A stretch of DNA of 64,000 nt from Hyphomicrobium zavarzinii ATCC 27496 (GTDB lineage: Bacteria; Pseudomonadota; Alphaproteobacteria; Rhizobiales; Hyphomicrobiaceae). The DNA lies in the NCBI RefSeq assembly GCF_000383415.1, contig NZ_KB911259.1, forward strand, positions 388,592 through 452,591, given 5' to 3'. A program made the translations under genes and the position numbers. Shown here piece after piece: positions 14,983 to 24,297 of this stretch (its first letter is position 1; every line of letters begins with the position of its first letter). Under the pieces are notes generated by a model. That model had not been told where the DNA came from. It did no database searches and worked only from the letters and a program-made list of their open reading frames with translations.

Positions 14983-17223
14983 TCAGGTCTCCCAGCTCAC
15001 GGTCACGAATTTCGATGCCGGCAATTTCTTCTTGCCGATCGTAAGGCTCCAAGCGGTAGCGCCCTCGTCGTCGGAGCGCGACGCCGTGAAGCCGGCATTC
15101 TCGTAAAAATCCCGCACCATTGCGTTCTTGGCGGTCGGGATGTAGTCGCCGCGCACCTGGGTCACGCCACGCTGGCGCAACTCCCGCAGCAACTCCCCGA
15201 GAAAGGCGCGCTCGACCTCACGGCCGATCACGCGGCAGCTCATCAACAGCGTGTGAATGACGGCTTCGCGTTCGTGAATGATGACGGTCGCGACGATGAC
15301 GATGCCGTGGTCTCCGAACCTGTCGGAGACCTTTCCGAGCACCACGATCCCGCGGCCCTCGTCTCCTGCAATCCCGGCGATCTCCGATTCCGTGAGGCGT
15401 CTCGTCGTGAGATTGAACTGATTGGTTCTCTGGTGCATCTGAGCGATCCGCACCAAGGTGTCCCGCCCGACGAAACTCAGAACGAGCCGTTGCTCCAATC
15501 CTCTGAGATAATCCTCGAGGCTAGACGCCTCGGCCTTTGCCGCTTCGGCTTTGCGCCCCACCTCGTAGAGATCCGCTCGCGCCTCATCTTCCGCGGTGAG
15601 GCGCACCGGCCAGGTGGCCACGAGCCGGCGTAGCCACAGCGGCCGCTCAGCCGGATCCAGCGGCATTTCCGGAACGAGAACCTCCGGACAGAGCCGCCGC
15701 ATGGCCTCGCGCTCGTGCGGGCTGTCGTCGAGAAAAAGGAAACTGTCGAGCCCGAGATTGAGCTCGCGCGCAATTTTGCGGATGTTGTCCGGCTTCGGCT
15801 CCCAGTTGACGGCCACGGAGGCGAAATCTTCCGCCTTGAGCGCCATGCCGAGATGCCGCCCGAACACGGACATCGCATCAGGATTGTTCTTGCTGAGGCC
15901 GACGAGCAGGAGCCCCTGCCCCTTGAGCCTCAGACACTCCTGCTGAAGGCCGAGGAAGGCATTGCCCGGAAAATCGTCTCCACAGGCAAGCCGCTCGAGA
16001 CCGTCGTCTCCGTAGACACCGCCCCACAGCGTGTTGTCGAAATCGACAGCCACCACCTTCGCGGGGCCGCGCTTGAGAAGCTTCCAGGCATCCGCGAACG
16101 CAAAGGCCAGAAGCCGCGTCGCCTCCGACGAATAGGGAAGGCGGCCGTAATACCAGAGCTTGGGATCGACCTGATCGCGTGCGGGAAGCGTTGAGAGAGC
16201 GTGGTCTGCGTCGATCACAACGATCCGGCTCGATGCCGCAGCCGCGTCGAGTATCCGCCTGTTGATGGTATCGACTGCGTTCCGCACACCGGCCGCATGA
16301 TGACGGTCGAGAAAACCGATCCCCGGTGCTGCCGGCACGGGAATTGTACTGATCAGCAGCGGAACGCCCGCGCGTGACGAGAACACGTCGAGCGCGCTGC
16401 CAAGCATATCCGCACGCTCGGTGAGCACCGCCAGAAGCTCACCTGCCGGCTGCCGCCAGTTGCGCTGAAGGATCCCGTCGAGATCGAGAAGAAGAACGAG
16501 TGCGTCGACACCTTCGGGCGGCGCGATAAGATCGGTCAATGCGCTTCCAAAATCACCCTCTCTGACGTCCGCACGCCATCCTTGCGCGGCAAAAGCGGGC
16601 GTTAGCATCTCAGCGAACGAATGAATGGTCGAAAAGCCAGACACGCGCATCCGCGCGGCAGGCAGACGAGCAACATGCTTGCCGAACAGCTCTGCCGCGG
16701 GCTTCAGCGCGTTGGGCACGCGATGAAGTTGCGAAAGCGCGAGGTGAAGCGCTTCGCTGTCCCAGCTCAGCGCAACGAGCCTCCGGATGATCGCGACGAC
16801 AAGCTCGGGATCTAGGTCGGCATCGAGCGCGAGCGTGCCGAGCGCCGCAGAAATCGCATCCCGCTCATGAAGCTCGCCGCTCGCGCAGTTTAGCCGATTG
16901 AGCACCGCGTGTGCGCCGCGAAGCGACCGCGCGAGATCTTCGCTGATAGTGTGCCCGGCGACCAGCAGGCTCTTGGCCAGCCAGCCAGGAACTGCCATGC
17001 GGGCCTGCGCCAGAGATCCGAGAAGCAGGCCGACATTGTGCGGGCTGACGAGCGACCAATCGATGGACGGCAGAATGACGCGCTGGCGCACGCATTCCGG
17101 CGCGGCGTCGATAGCCGCCTCGATGATCTCATCGATCTTCTTGTCCGGCGCAAGCCGCACGCCCGGGCTTTTGACCGGTGGATTCTTACGGGGATTTCCG
17201 CGCTCCAGAGACACCGATGACAT
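14983..17223 (-). CDS. FkbH-like HAD-superfamily protein
   Basis: A 746-residue protein. The middle (about 390-530) is an FkbH / HAD-IIIC domain with the catalytic VAVDFDNTLWGGVYGDDG motif, a GLSKNN motif II and FLFLDDSPHEREAM. The C-terminal part (about 575-740) looks like a GNAT-type acyltransferase and includes the conserved FNLTTRR. The N-terminal 380 residues hold an SGNH-like stretch (LLLDLDG and LWYYGRLPYSSEA). In polyketide systems FkbH proteins load glyceryl or other hydroxylated units on ACPs after dephosphorylation. Here it precedes an ACP and follows the MaoC-FabG fusion. It suggests the product contains an unusual starter or head group. Confidence 0.75.
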   Translation of the reverse strand: MSSVSLERGNPRKNPPVKSPGVRLAPDKKIDEIIEAAIDAAPECVRQRVILPSIDWSLVSPHNVGLLLGSLAQARMAVPGWLAKSLLVAGHTISEDLARSLRGAHAVLNRLNCASGELHERDAISAALGTLALDADLDPELVVAIIRRLVALSWDSEALHLALSQLHRVPNALKPAAELFGKHVARLPAARMRVSGFSTIHSFAEMLTPAFAAQGWRADVREGDFGSALTDLIAPPEGVDALVLLLDLDGILQRNWRQPAGELLAVLTERADMLGSALDVFSSRAGVPLLISTIPVPAAPGIGFLDRHHAAGVRNAVDTINRRILDAAAASSRIVVIDADHALSTLPARDQVDPKLWYYGRLPYSSEATRLLAFAFADAWKLLKRGPAKVVAVDFDNTLWGGVYGDDGLERLACGDDFPGNAFLGLQQECLRLKGQGLLLVGLSKNNPDAMSVFGRHLGMALKAEDFASVAVNWEPKPDNIRKIARELNLGLDSFLFLDDSPHEREAMRRLCPEVLVPEMPLDPAERPLWLRRLVATWPVRLTAEDEARADLYEVGRKAEAAKAEASSLEDYLRGLEQRLVLSFVGRDTLVRIAQMHQRTNQFNLTTRRLTESEIAGIAGDEGRGIVVLGKVSDRFGDHGIVIVATVIIHEREAVIHTLLMSCRVIGREVERAFLGELLRELRQRGVTQVRGDYIPTAKNAMVRDFYENAGFTASRSDDEGATAWSLTIGKKKLPASKFVTVSWET

Positions 17224-17235
17224 TCCCTTCTCTCC

Positions 17236-18450
17236 TCAGAGCATGTGCTCCCCGCCCGTCACGAGCAGGTTCTCTCCGGTGATGAAAGCAGCATAGGGTG
17301 AAGCGAGCATCAGAACGGCGCCGGCAACATCCTCCGGCGTCGCAAGCCGGCGCAGCGGCGTCCGCGAGATGGTCATCTCCCGCATCCGCTCCGGAACGTT
17401 CGCCACGAGATCGGTATCCACCATCGACGGCGAGACGAGATTGACCCTCACGCCATCCGGCCCCAGCTCCTGCGCCAGGTTCTTGCTCATCGCGTGCAAG
17501 GCCGCCTTGGCACCCACGTAGGGCATCCAGTTGTGCGCGGTACGCCCGAGCGCCGCCGAGGACAGAATGTTGATGACGACCCCGCGGCGCGCCTTCAACG
17601 CCGGCAACGCGGCCTGAGTGACGCGGAAGGTGCTGCCCACGATATCGTCGTGGGTCTTCGCCACCGCCGCCCATTCGAGGCGCGAGAACGGCGCTGACTG
17701 AATTTTCGGACCCGCGTTGTTGACCAGAATATCGAGCGCACCCTCGGCGCGGATTGCGTCCAGCATCCGCGTCACGTCGTCGCCTCGGCTCACGTCAGCT
17801 TGAACCGGACGGCACCATCCACCTGCTTCAGAGATCTCCCGCGCGAGCCCTTCGGCAGCCGTCTGGCTCTTGTGATAGTTGATCCACACACGCGCGCCAT
17901 GTTGCGCAAGCAGCCGCGCCACCGCGCGCCCGATTCCGCGCGACGCTCCCGTCACGAGAGCGACACGCCCATCGAGAAGACGCGCCCCGTCTTGAACCGG
18001 CTCTACGGCCCGCTTCTCCTGCTCCGCGAGGCGAAGCACCTTCACCGTTGCCGTTCCGCGCATCACACAATCGTTGTCGGCCCGCGAAATCGCCGTCGCG
18101 AGTGTGACGAGACGCGTTTCCGTATCGATCTTCTCGACCGTCGCGCGCGCCTCGACCGTATCCCCGATGAACACCGGCCGCGTGAACTCGATGCTCTGCG
18201 ACACATAGAGCGCCCCACGCCCCGGAAGCTTCGTGCCGACGAGCGTGGAAAGCAGGCTTGCGTTCAGAAAGCCATGGACGACACGCTGTCCGAACTCCGT
18301 CCTTGCCGCGAACTCGTCGTCGAGGTGCAGTGCATTCGTATCCCCGGAAAGGCGCGCGAATGCGGCCACATCCTCAGCAGTAATGGTGCGGACAAGGCGT
18401 TCCGTCTGTCCGGTCCTGAGCTCGAGAAGGCGATCCGATCCACTCGTCAT
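17236..18450 (-). CDS. MaoC dehydratase - FabG reductase fusion protein
   Basis: A 404-residue two-domain protein. Residues about 10-140 form a MaoC-type (R)-specific enoyl-thioester hydratase with the catalytic D37 and H42 in SGDTNALHLD. Residues about 160-404 form a short-chain dehydrogenase like 3-oxoacyl-ACP reductase FabG, with TGASRGIG for NADPH, NNAG and the YVGAK catalytic motif. The pair could reduce a beta-keto group and then hydrate or dehydrate it, two consecutive chain-elongation steps, on an ACP or CoA substrate. The fusion itself is not the usual arrangement. It is the first gene of the leftward arm, divergent from the AcpXL-like gene across an Fnr-like box. Confidence 0.8.
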   Translation of the reverse strand: MTSGSDRLLELRTGQTERLVRTITAEDVAAFARLSGDTNALHLDDEFAARTEFGQRVVHGFLNASLLSTLVGTKLPGRGALYVSQSIEFTRPVFIGDTVEARATVEKIDTETRLVTLATAISRADNDCVMRGTATVKVLRLAEQEKRAVEPVQDGARLLDGRVALVTGASRGIGRAVARLLAQHGARVWINYHKSQTAAEGLAREISEAGGWCRPVQADVSRGDDVTRMLDAIRAEGALDILVNNAGPKIQSAPFSRLEWAAVAKTHDDIVGSTFRVTQAALPALKARRGVVINILSSAALGRTAHNWMPYVGAKAALHAMSKNLAQELGPDGVRVNLVSPSMVDTDLVANVPERMREMTISRTPLRRLATPEDVAGAVLMLASPYAAFITGENLLVTGGEHML

Positions 18451-18514
18451 CGTTAAGGTTTCGCCCCGGTTCTTCTGTCTCAGGAAGCGATAGCCAACGC
18501 GATCATCAGCACGT

Positions 18515-18528
18515 TTGACTTGTGTTAA
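18515..18528. promoter_or_regulatory. Fnr/Dnr box between the two arms of the lipid cluster
   Basis: TTGAC-TTGT-GTTAA. Rightward, TACTAG (18551-18556) is centred 32 bases away; leftward, TATCGC (18492-18487) is centred 32 bases away. One site could activate both the MaoC-FabG arm and the AcpXL arm, as proposed for the ubi locus. Confidence 0.6.
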
Positions 18529-18653
18529 GCGGCCTTCCTGACGCCGCTGCTACTAGCCACGAAATCGTGCTGGCCAGATTCACATCACGGATCTCTCAGC
18601 GCCACGCGATTGATAGGTAAACTCGCGCGCATATCTGGACTGGGAGCATGCAG

Positions 18654-18935
18654 ATGGCCTCAACTTATGAAACCGTTGCCGGCATTATCTCCTCGACCAG
18701 CGACATACCTCTGGAGCGGATCACGCCGCAGAGTCATGTCATGAAAGACCTTGAGGTCGACAGCCTCGCCTTCCTCGATATCACCTTCGAAATCGATCAG
18801 GCGTTCGGGATCAAGCTTCCCGTCGAGGACTGGATGGGTCGGGTCAACGAGGGCAAGGACAAGGGGGACGAGTACTTCATCGTCGGCAATCTCTGCTCGC
18901 AAATAGATTCCCTGCGCGCCGCGCTCGCCGAGTAA
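18654..18935 (+). CDS. AcpXL-like acyl carrier protein
   Basis: A 93-residue ACP whose sequence follows AcpXL, the rhizobial carrier for very-long-chain fatty acids of lipid A: ITPQSHVMKDLEVDSLAFLDITF (about 23-45, in family form) with S37 as the phosphopantetheine site. The loop VNEGKDKGDEYFIVGNLC and the ending IDSLRAALA also fit. I prefer ATG 18654, because the GGGAG site at 18642-18646 is seven bases from it and only one base from ATG 18648. It begins the rightward arm. Unlike classic acpXL loci, no lpxXL acyltransferase follows, and an Fnr-like box lies upstream. Confidence 0.8.
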   Translation: MASTYETVAGIISSTSDIPLERITPQSHVMKDLEVDSLAFLDITFEIDQAFGIKLPVEDWMGRVNEGKDKGDEYFIVGNLCSQIDSLRAALAE

Positions 18936-18947
18936 GGCGGCAGCAAA

Positions 18948-19418
18948 ATGCGTCTTGAGAATTTCCAGATGCTCGACGAGGTCGAGACGATCGACGTCGA
19001 GCGCTTGTCCATCGTGGCCATCGCCCGCGTTCCCTACGAAAGCCCCGTCTTCGACGGACATTTCCCGGGCTATCGCATCATGCCGGGAGTTCTGCTTCTC
19101 GAGACCATGGCGCAAGCCGCGGGCTATCTGCTGATGGCTCAGAATGGCTTCGCACGCATGCCGTTCTTCGCAAGCGCAAAGACCGCGAACTTCAGATCAT
19201 TCGTGCTGCCGGGATCGGTGCTCAAGGTGAAGGCGGACTGCCTTCACGCCGGGTCCGGATACGCAGTCATGACGACGAGCCTCGAATGCGAAGGCACGCG
19301 CGTGAGCGACGCCCAGCTCACCATGCGCACGATTGCATTCCCCACGCCAGCCCTGGAGCAGCACGTCCGCCGTGAGGGCCAGCGGCTGGGATTCCTGAAA
19401 AACGCGGAAGCCGGCTGA
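18948..19418 (+). CDS. FabZ-like 3-hydroxyacyl-ACP dehydratase
   Basis: A 156-residue hotdog-fold protein related to FabZ and the FabZXL of acpXL clusters. The catalytic histidine lies in FDGHFPGYRIMPGVLLLETMAQ (about 37-58), the family signature. The active-site acid of FabZ is the E in LLLETMAQA. It would dehydrate beta-hydroxyacyl-ACP during chain growth. It starts 12 bases after the ACP gene, and its stop overlaps the next start (TGATG), showing a tight operon. Confidence 0.8.
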   Translation: MRLENFQMLDEVETIDVERLSIVAIARVPYESPVFDGHFPGYRIMPGVLLLETMAQAAGYLLMAQNGFARMPFFASAKTANFRSFVLPGSVLKVKADCLHAGSGYAVMTTSLECEGTRVSDAQLTMRTIAFPTPALEQHVRREGQRLGFLKNAEAG

Positions 19419-20632
19419 TGCCCAACGTGCAAGACGACGTCTGGATCACGGGCATTGGCCTCGTCAGCTCGCTGGCCGAAGGCGCGGCGGCGCATTGGAA
19501 TCGTCTCAGCAACGGGCCGCAACGCCCGGTGATCGATCCTCAGCGCTTCGCCCCCTACACCGTGCATCCGCTCGTCGACATCGACTTCTCCAAACAGATT
19601 CCAAAGACCAGCGACCAGAAGCAGATGGAGCGCTGGCAGAGAATTGGCGTCTATGCGGCCGGTCTCGCGCTGGCAGACGCCAACCTCAGCAAAGATCCAG
19701 CCCTGCTCGACCGAACGGACCTCTGTATCGCGGCTGGAAACGGAGAGCGGGATCTCGCCCTCGACAGCCGCATTCTGGCCGCCATCGGCAGCACGGGAGA
19801 GAGCGGCGCCTACCTCAACCAGGAGCTTGCCACCGGGCTTCGGCCGACGCTTTACCTGGGCCAGCTCTCCAATCTCCTCGCCGGAAACATTTCCATCATC
19901 CACAAGGCCACCGGCTCGTCCCGCACCTTCAAGGGTGAGGAGATGGCGGGTGTCTCGGCCGTGGAGGACGCGGTCAGCCGCATTCAATCCGGCCAGGGCG
20001 AGCTGTTCCTCGTCGGCGGCGCGCTCAATGCGGAACGGGACGACGCGCTCCTCGGCTGCGAGGTTGCAGGCTCGCTCTACCAGGGGCCGTATCGCTCTGT
20101 CTGGCAGCGCCGCGAGCAAGGCGGTGGATTGGTGCCCGGAAGCGTGGGCGCATTTCTGGTTCTCGAAGCAAGCAACCATGCGCGCCGCCGCGGCGCGCTT
20201 CCCTACGCGCGCATCGCAAACGTCGTATCCGACAGCACGCGGCGGCGGGCGGGCGATGCCGCAGCGGCCGGCGCCCGCCTCTTCGGCCGCCTCGGCATCA
20301 CACCCGCAACGGGCGTCCTCGGCGTCCTCTCCGGCGCGAGCGGCGTGGAGCTCCCGACATCGGAAGAGCTACTCTTTCTCGCAGGACTCGAGCGGCGCGG
20401 CTTCACGCCACTGATCCGCGCGTGGGGTAGCGTGCTCGGCCATACGCTCGAAGCCCATTTCGTCGTCGGCTTGGCGCTCGCAGCCATGGCGGTCTCCCAC
20501 GACACCTTCTATCCGCCGTTCGAGACATCGGAGGTCGAGCACGCCTCAGACATGCGCCCGGATCGGATCCTGGTGACGGCCTTCGGTCATTGGCGCGGCG
20601 AAGGCCTGGCACTGGTCCAATCGGCCTGGTGA
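19418..20632 (+). CDS. Ketosynthase-like chain-length-factor-type protein, copy 1
   Basis: A 404-residue thiolase-fold protein of the FabF/KAS II family. The catalytic cysteine motif TACAS is replaced by HKATGSSRTF (about residue 165), and the first catalytic histidine motif HGTxT by LSGASGVE; only the later GSVLGHTLEA remains. It therefore cannot condense on its own and resembles the chain-length factor (KS-beta) of type II polyketide synthases. The active partner is the next gene. The second copy at 23070-24290 is very similar (shared TGSSRTF-GEEMAG). Rhizobial FabF1XL/FabF2XL pairs are the closest known arrangement. Confidence 0.75.
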   Translation: MPNVQDDVWITGIGLVSSLAEGAAAHWNRLSNGPQRPVIDPQRFAPYTVHPLVDIDFSKQIPKTSDQKQMERWQRIGVYAAGLALADANLSKDPALLDRTDLCIAAGNGERDLALDSRILAAIGSTGESGAYLNQELATGLRPTLYLGQLSNLLAGNISIIHKATGSSRTFKGEEMAGVSAVEDAVSRIQSGQGELFLVGGALNAERDDALLGCEVAGSLYQGPYRSVWQRREQGGGLVPGSVGAFLVLEASNHARRRGALPYARIANVVSDSTRRRAGDAAAAGARLFGRLGITPATGVLGVLSGASGVELPTSEELLFLAGLERRGFTPLIRAWGSVLGHTLEAHFVVGLALAAMAVSHDTFYPPFETSEVEHASDMRPDRILVTAFGHWRGEGLALVQSAW

Positions 20633-20659
20633 GACCTGACGGAGTGAGGATCTGACGGA

Positions 20660-21940
20660 ATGGCCAGCAGAACTCTCGATCACAAGGGCCGGCCCGTAGT
20701 GGTTGTTACGGGGCTCGGCCTCGTGACATCGCTCGGCGTTGGCGCCGAGACATGCTGGAGCAGGCTCGTTGCAGGCCATTCCGGTATCAAGCCGATCAGG
20801 CGGTTCTCTACGCAAGGCCTCAAGACCACCATCGCGGGCACTGTCGACGATCTCGATGTCGCCCCCTACTCGGCATTCGACCTCTCAACCGCAATGGCCG
20901 AGTCCGCAGCCGAAGAGGCGATCTCGCAGGCGAAGATCGGCCGCACCGCCTCTTTTCCCGGACCTCTGATCGTGGCCACGCCGCCGTCCGAGTTCGAATG
21001 GCCGCACCTGCGCGAGATCTACGACGCTCATCCCAACAACGCGCTCACCGGCTACAAACGTCTGCTCGCCAACGCGCGCCGTGAGAGATTCGGGGGCCTC
21101 GCACGCCACGTCCGCTTTTCAGCCATCGCGGATCATTTGAAGCAGCGATTCGGCACGGAAGGCGCCCCCCTCTCCGTCTGCACCGCCTGCGCATCCGGCG
21201 CCACCACCATCCAGCTCGGTCTCGAAGCCATCCGGCGCGGCGCGACGGACGCAGCCCTCTGCATCGGCACGGACGCAACCGTTCATCCCGAAGGATTGAT
21301 CCGCTTCTCGCTTCTCTCAGCGCTCTCCACCGCCAACTCGGAGCCTACGAAGGCTTCAAAACCGTTCTCGAGAACACGCGACGGCTTCGTCATGGCGGAA
21401 GGCGCAGGCGCGCTCGTCCTCGAATCCTATGACGCGGCAAAGGCAAGAGGCGCGAAAATCCTCGGCGTCGTGCGCGGCTGCGGCGAGAAAGCGGATGAAT
21501 TTCATCGTACCCGCTCGAAGCCGGACGGCGCCGCCATGATCGGCGCTATTCGCAAAACGCTCGCCGACGCCGGCGTGGAGCCCCACGAGATCGACTACAT
21601 CAACGCTCACGGCACCAGCACACCCGAGAACGACAAGATGGAAACCCTCTCGCTGAGGGCGGTGCTGGGAGATCATCTTCTGCGCACGCCGATCAGCTCC
21701 AACAAATCCATGGTCGGGCACACGCTGATCGCGGCGGGCTCGGTGGAAGCGGTGTTCTCCATCCTCACGCTCGAGAGAGGCGTTCTACCTCCCACGCTCA
21801 ACTACGACCCCGATCCCGATCTGCCGCTCGATGTGGTTCCGGAGCAAAGCCGGCAAGCCCGCGTCAGAACGGTTCTGTCGAACTCGTTCGGCTTCGGCGG
21901 ACAGAACGTGTGCGTCGTGTTCTCCGGAGAGCCGGCATGA
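20660..21940 (+). CDS. Beta-ketoacyl-ACP synthase II type (active partner), copy 1
   Basis: A 426-residue FabF-type condensing enzyme with a complete triad: C177 in VCTACASGATT, histidine in NAHGTSTPENDKME and histidine in SNKSMVGHTLIAAG. It extends an acyl chain with malonyl-ACP. With the cysteine-less gene before it, it would form a KS/CLF heterodimer. It is nearly the same length as the second copy at 24298-25572 and shares long identical stretches, so the two pairs arose by duplication. It starts 27 bases after its partner. Confidence 0.85.
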   Translation: MASRTLDHKGRPVVVVTGLGLVTSLGVGAETCWSRLVAGHSGIKPIRRFSTQGLKTTIAGTVDDLDVAPYSAFDLSTAMAESAAEEAISQAKIGRTASFPGPLIVATPPSEFEWPHLREIYDAHPNNALTGYKRLLANARRERFGGLARHVRFSAIADHLKQRFGTEGAPLSVCTACASGATTIQLGLEAIRRGATDAALCIGTDATVHPEGLIRFSLLSALSTANSEPTKASKPFSRTRDGFVMAEGAGALVLESYDAAKARGAKILGVVRGCGEKADEFHRTRSKPDGAAMIGAIRKTLADAGVEPHEIDYINAHGTSTPENDKMETLSLRAVLGDHLLRTPISSNKSMVGHTLIAAGSVEAVFSILTLERGVLPPTLNYDPDPDLPLDVVPEQSRQARVRTVLSNSFGFGGQNVCVVFSGEPA

Positions 21941-21980
21941 CGGAACGCAAGGGCAACACCCAACCATCTCACGAAAGACG

Positions 21981-23054
21981 ATGACCATCATGTACGGCAG
22001 CGAAGGTGTGCGGATGCGCAGCACGACAATACGGGCAGCAGAGCTTAGGGGGCAGCGGCATGTGGTGCTCAGCACCCACGACGTGCCGCCACCACCGGCC
22101 CCGGACGAGGTGACGGTGCGCATTCGCGCCGTGGCGCTCAATCACATCGACGTGTGGAGCTGGCGGGGCATGGCCTTCGCCAAGCGTGAGTTGCCGATCG
22201 TTCTCGGAGCCGAAGCGGCGGGCGAGGTGATCGCCGTCGGCGATGCCGTCGAGACCCTGTTCCGCGGCGACGTGGTCGCACTCTATGGCGCCGAGACCTG
22301 CGGACACTGCGCGGCCTGCCTCGAGGGGCGCGACAACTTCTGCGAAGCCCAGGCCAACATGTATGGCTTCCACCGCGACGGATTCCTGCAGGAGCGGGTC
22401 AACGTTCCGGCCCGCATCGCCGTCAAGGCGCCGCGTGGTCTCGACGCGACGTCCGCCGCCTGTGCGCCCATTACCTTCGGCACCGTCGAGCACATGCTGT
22501 TCGACAATGCGCAACTGAAGGCTGGAGAAACCATTCTCATCCAGGCTGGCGGAAGCGGCATCGGAACTGCGGCGATCCAGCTTGCAAAGGCCGCCGGCGC
22601 CACAGTGATCACCACCGTTGGAAGCGAGGAGAAAGCCAAGAGGGCACGCGCGCTCGGGGCCGACCATGTCATCAACTACCGCGAGGAGCGCTTCGAAGGG
22701 CGCGTGCGCAAGATCACGGGACGCCGCGGCGTGGACGTCGTGTTCGAGCACGTAGGCCCGGCCACCTGGGAAGGCAGCATCATGTCGCTCAAGCGTGGCG
22801 GACGCCTCGTCACGTGCGGATCCACCACCGGCGTCGCCGCCAGCACCAACCTTTATCTTCTGTTCCAGCAGCAGCTTCGCCTGATCGGCAGCTTCGGATG
22901 CCGCATGAGCAACATGCAGAGCGTGATGGAGAAGATGGCCAAAGGCCTCGTCACACCCACGATTGATACCGTCATCGGACTGGACGAGCTGGAAAAAGGC
23001 TTGGCGCGCCTCGAAGAGCGCAACGTATTCGGAAAAATCCTCGTCACCTTGTAG
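21981..23054 (+). CDS. Zinc-type alcohol dehydrogenase / quinone reductase-like protein
   Basis: A 357-residue medium-chain dehydrogenase. The structural zinc site is visible as CGHCAACLEGRDNFC (about residues 108-122), and the cofactor motif as AGGSGIGTAAIQLAKAAG (about 188-205). The catalytic-zinc first ligand region reads NHIDVWSWRG rather than the usual Cys, so this may act as an enoyl reductase on acyl chains instead of an alcohol dehydrogenase. A homologue is part of rhizobial acpXL clusters. It stands between the two ketosynthase pairs. ATG 21981 was chosen because sequence before it lacks family similarity. Confidence 0.75.
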   Translation: MTIMYGSEGVRMRSTTIRAAELRGQRHVVLSTHDVPPPPAPDEVTVRIRAVALNHIDVWSWRGMAFAKRELPIVLGAEAAGEVIAVGDAVETLFRGDVVALYGAETCGHCAACLEGRDNFCEAQANMYGFHRDGFLQERVNVPARIAVKAPRGLDATSAACAPITFGTVEHMLFDNAQLKAGETILIQAGGSGIGTAAIQLAKAAGATVITTVGSEEKAKRARALGADHVINYREERFEGRVRKITGRRGVDVVFEHVGPATWEGSIMSLKRGGRLVTCGSTTGVAASTNLYLLFQQQLRLIGSFGCRMSNMQSVMEKMAKGLVTPTIDTVIGLDELEKGLARLEERNVFGKILVTL

Positions 23055-23069
23055 CGAGCGGAGTTGCAC

Positions 23070-24290
23070 GTGACCCTAAAGACGAGCAGCAACGAGGTCC
23101 TGATCACCGGCGTTGGCCTTGCGAGCTCCCTCGGCGCGGATGCGGAAGCGCATCTCGCCCGGCTCTTCTCCGGCGCGCCCGTGACCCCGGCTGTGGACGA
23201 GGCGCGCTACGCGCCATACCCGGTGCACCCCTTTGCCGAGGTCGACTTCTCGCGCGAGATCCCCAAGAAGAGCGATCAGCGCCAGATGGAGCTGTGGCAG
23301 AGGATCGGTGTCTACGCAGCCGGCCTCGCGCTCTCCGATGCCGGCATTGCGCGCAATCCAGAGCTACTCGACCGAACCGACCTCGTGGTCGCCGCCGGAA
23401 GCGGCGAGCGCGACACGAAAGTGGATTGCGAGGTGCTGGAAAAGCTCGGTCCGCGAGACGACGCGGCCCTGCTGGCCAAGGAGGTCCTTCCGAGCGCGTT
23501 GAGACCGACGCTGTTTCTCGCCCAGCTCTCGAACATGCTCGCGGGAAACATTTCGATCGTCCACAACGTCACCGGCTCGTCGCGAACGTTCATGGGTGAA
23601 GAGATGGCGGGGCTCGCGGCGCTGGAAAACGCCCATCGCCGGATTGCCGCCGGCCAGGCCGGCCTCATTCTCGTCGGCGGCGCGCTGAACGCCGAGCGCG
23701 AGGATCTCCTTCTCGGATATGAGATCGGCCATAACCTGTGGCGCGGCAGCCATTGCCCTGTTTGGGACCGTGAGGACGGCGGCGGATTCGTTCCCGGCAG
23801 CATCGGCGCATTCGTAGTGCTTGAATCGAAAGCGCACGCAGACGCGCGCAAGGCAAAGCCTTACGGGCGCCTTGTTGCGGTCGAAACCGGACACGCTCAG
23901 CGCGAAAGAGGCGCGATCGTGCGAACGCTCGCAGACCTTCTCGGGCGCATGCGCGGCCTCCTGCCGGATGGCGAATTGCCAACCCTCAGCGGTGCGAGCG
24001 GCAAGCGCCCCGCGACGTGCGAGGAGCGCGTCTTCCTCACCCAGCTCGCCTCCCAGAACCTGAACCCAATCGTGCGGGCCTACGGCAGCTTGCTGGGGCA
24101 CGGTGTCGAGGCGCAGTTCCCGGCCGGCATCGCACTCGCCGCCCTCGCATTGAAGAGCGGACGGCTCCCGCCTCCGGGCGGACCGGAGAGCATCGAGCAG
24201 CCTCTCTCCGCGCCTCCGCAGCGCGTGCTCGTAACAGGTGTCGGACACTGGCGCGGCGAGGGCTTGGCCCTTGTCGAAGCCGTAGCGTGA
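23070..24290 (+). CDS. Ketosynthase-like chain-length-factor-type protein, copy 2
   Basis: A 406-residue paralogue of the gene at 19418. The active-site cysteine is again missing (HNVTGSSRTFMGEEMAG), and the first histidine motif reads LSGASGKRP. The later histidine remains in GSLLGHGVEAQF. The start is GTG 23070, six bases after a GGAG site; a TTG at 23064 is less likely. It follows the dehydrogenase by 15 bases and precedes the second active ketosynthase by 7. It probably pairs with that enzyme and may set a different chain length from the first pair. Confidence 0.75.
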   Translation: MTLKTSSNEVLITGVGLASSLGADAEAHLARLFSGAPVTPAVDEARYAPYPVHPFAEVDFSREIPKKSDQRQMELWQRIGVYAAGLALSDAGIARNPELLDRTDLVVAAGSGERDTKVDCEVLEKLGPRDDAALLAKEVLPSALRPTLFLAQLSNMLAGNISIVHNVTGSSRTFMGEEMAGLAALENAHRRIAAGQAGLILVGGALNAEREDLLLGYEIGHNLWRGSHCPVWDREDGGGFVPGSIGAFVVLESKAHADARKAKPYGRLVAVETGHAQRERGAIVRTLADLLGRMRGLLPDGELPTLSGASGKRPATCEERVFLTQLASQNLNPIVRAYGSLLGHGVEAQFPAGIALAALALKSGRLPPPGGPESIEQPLSAPPQRVLVTGVGHWRGEGLALVEAVA

Positions 24291-24297
24291 GGTTGCC

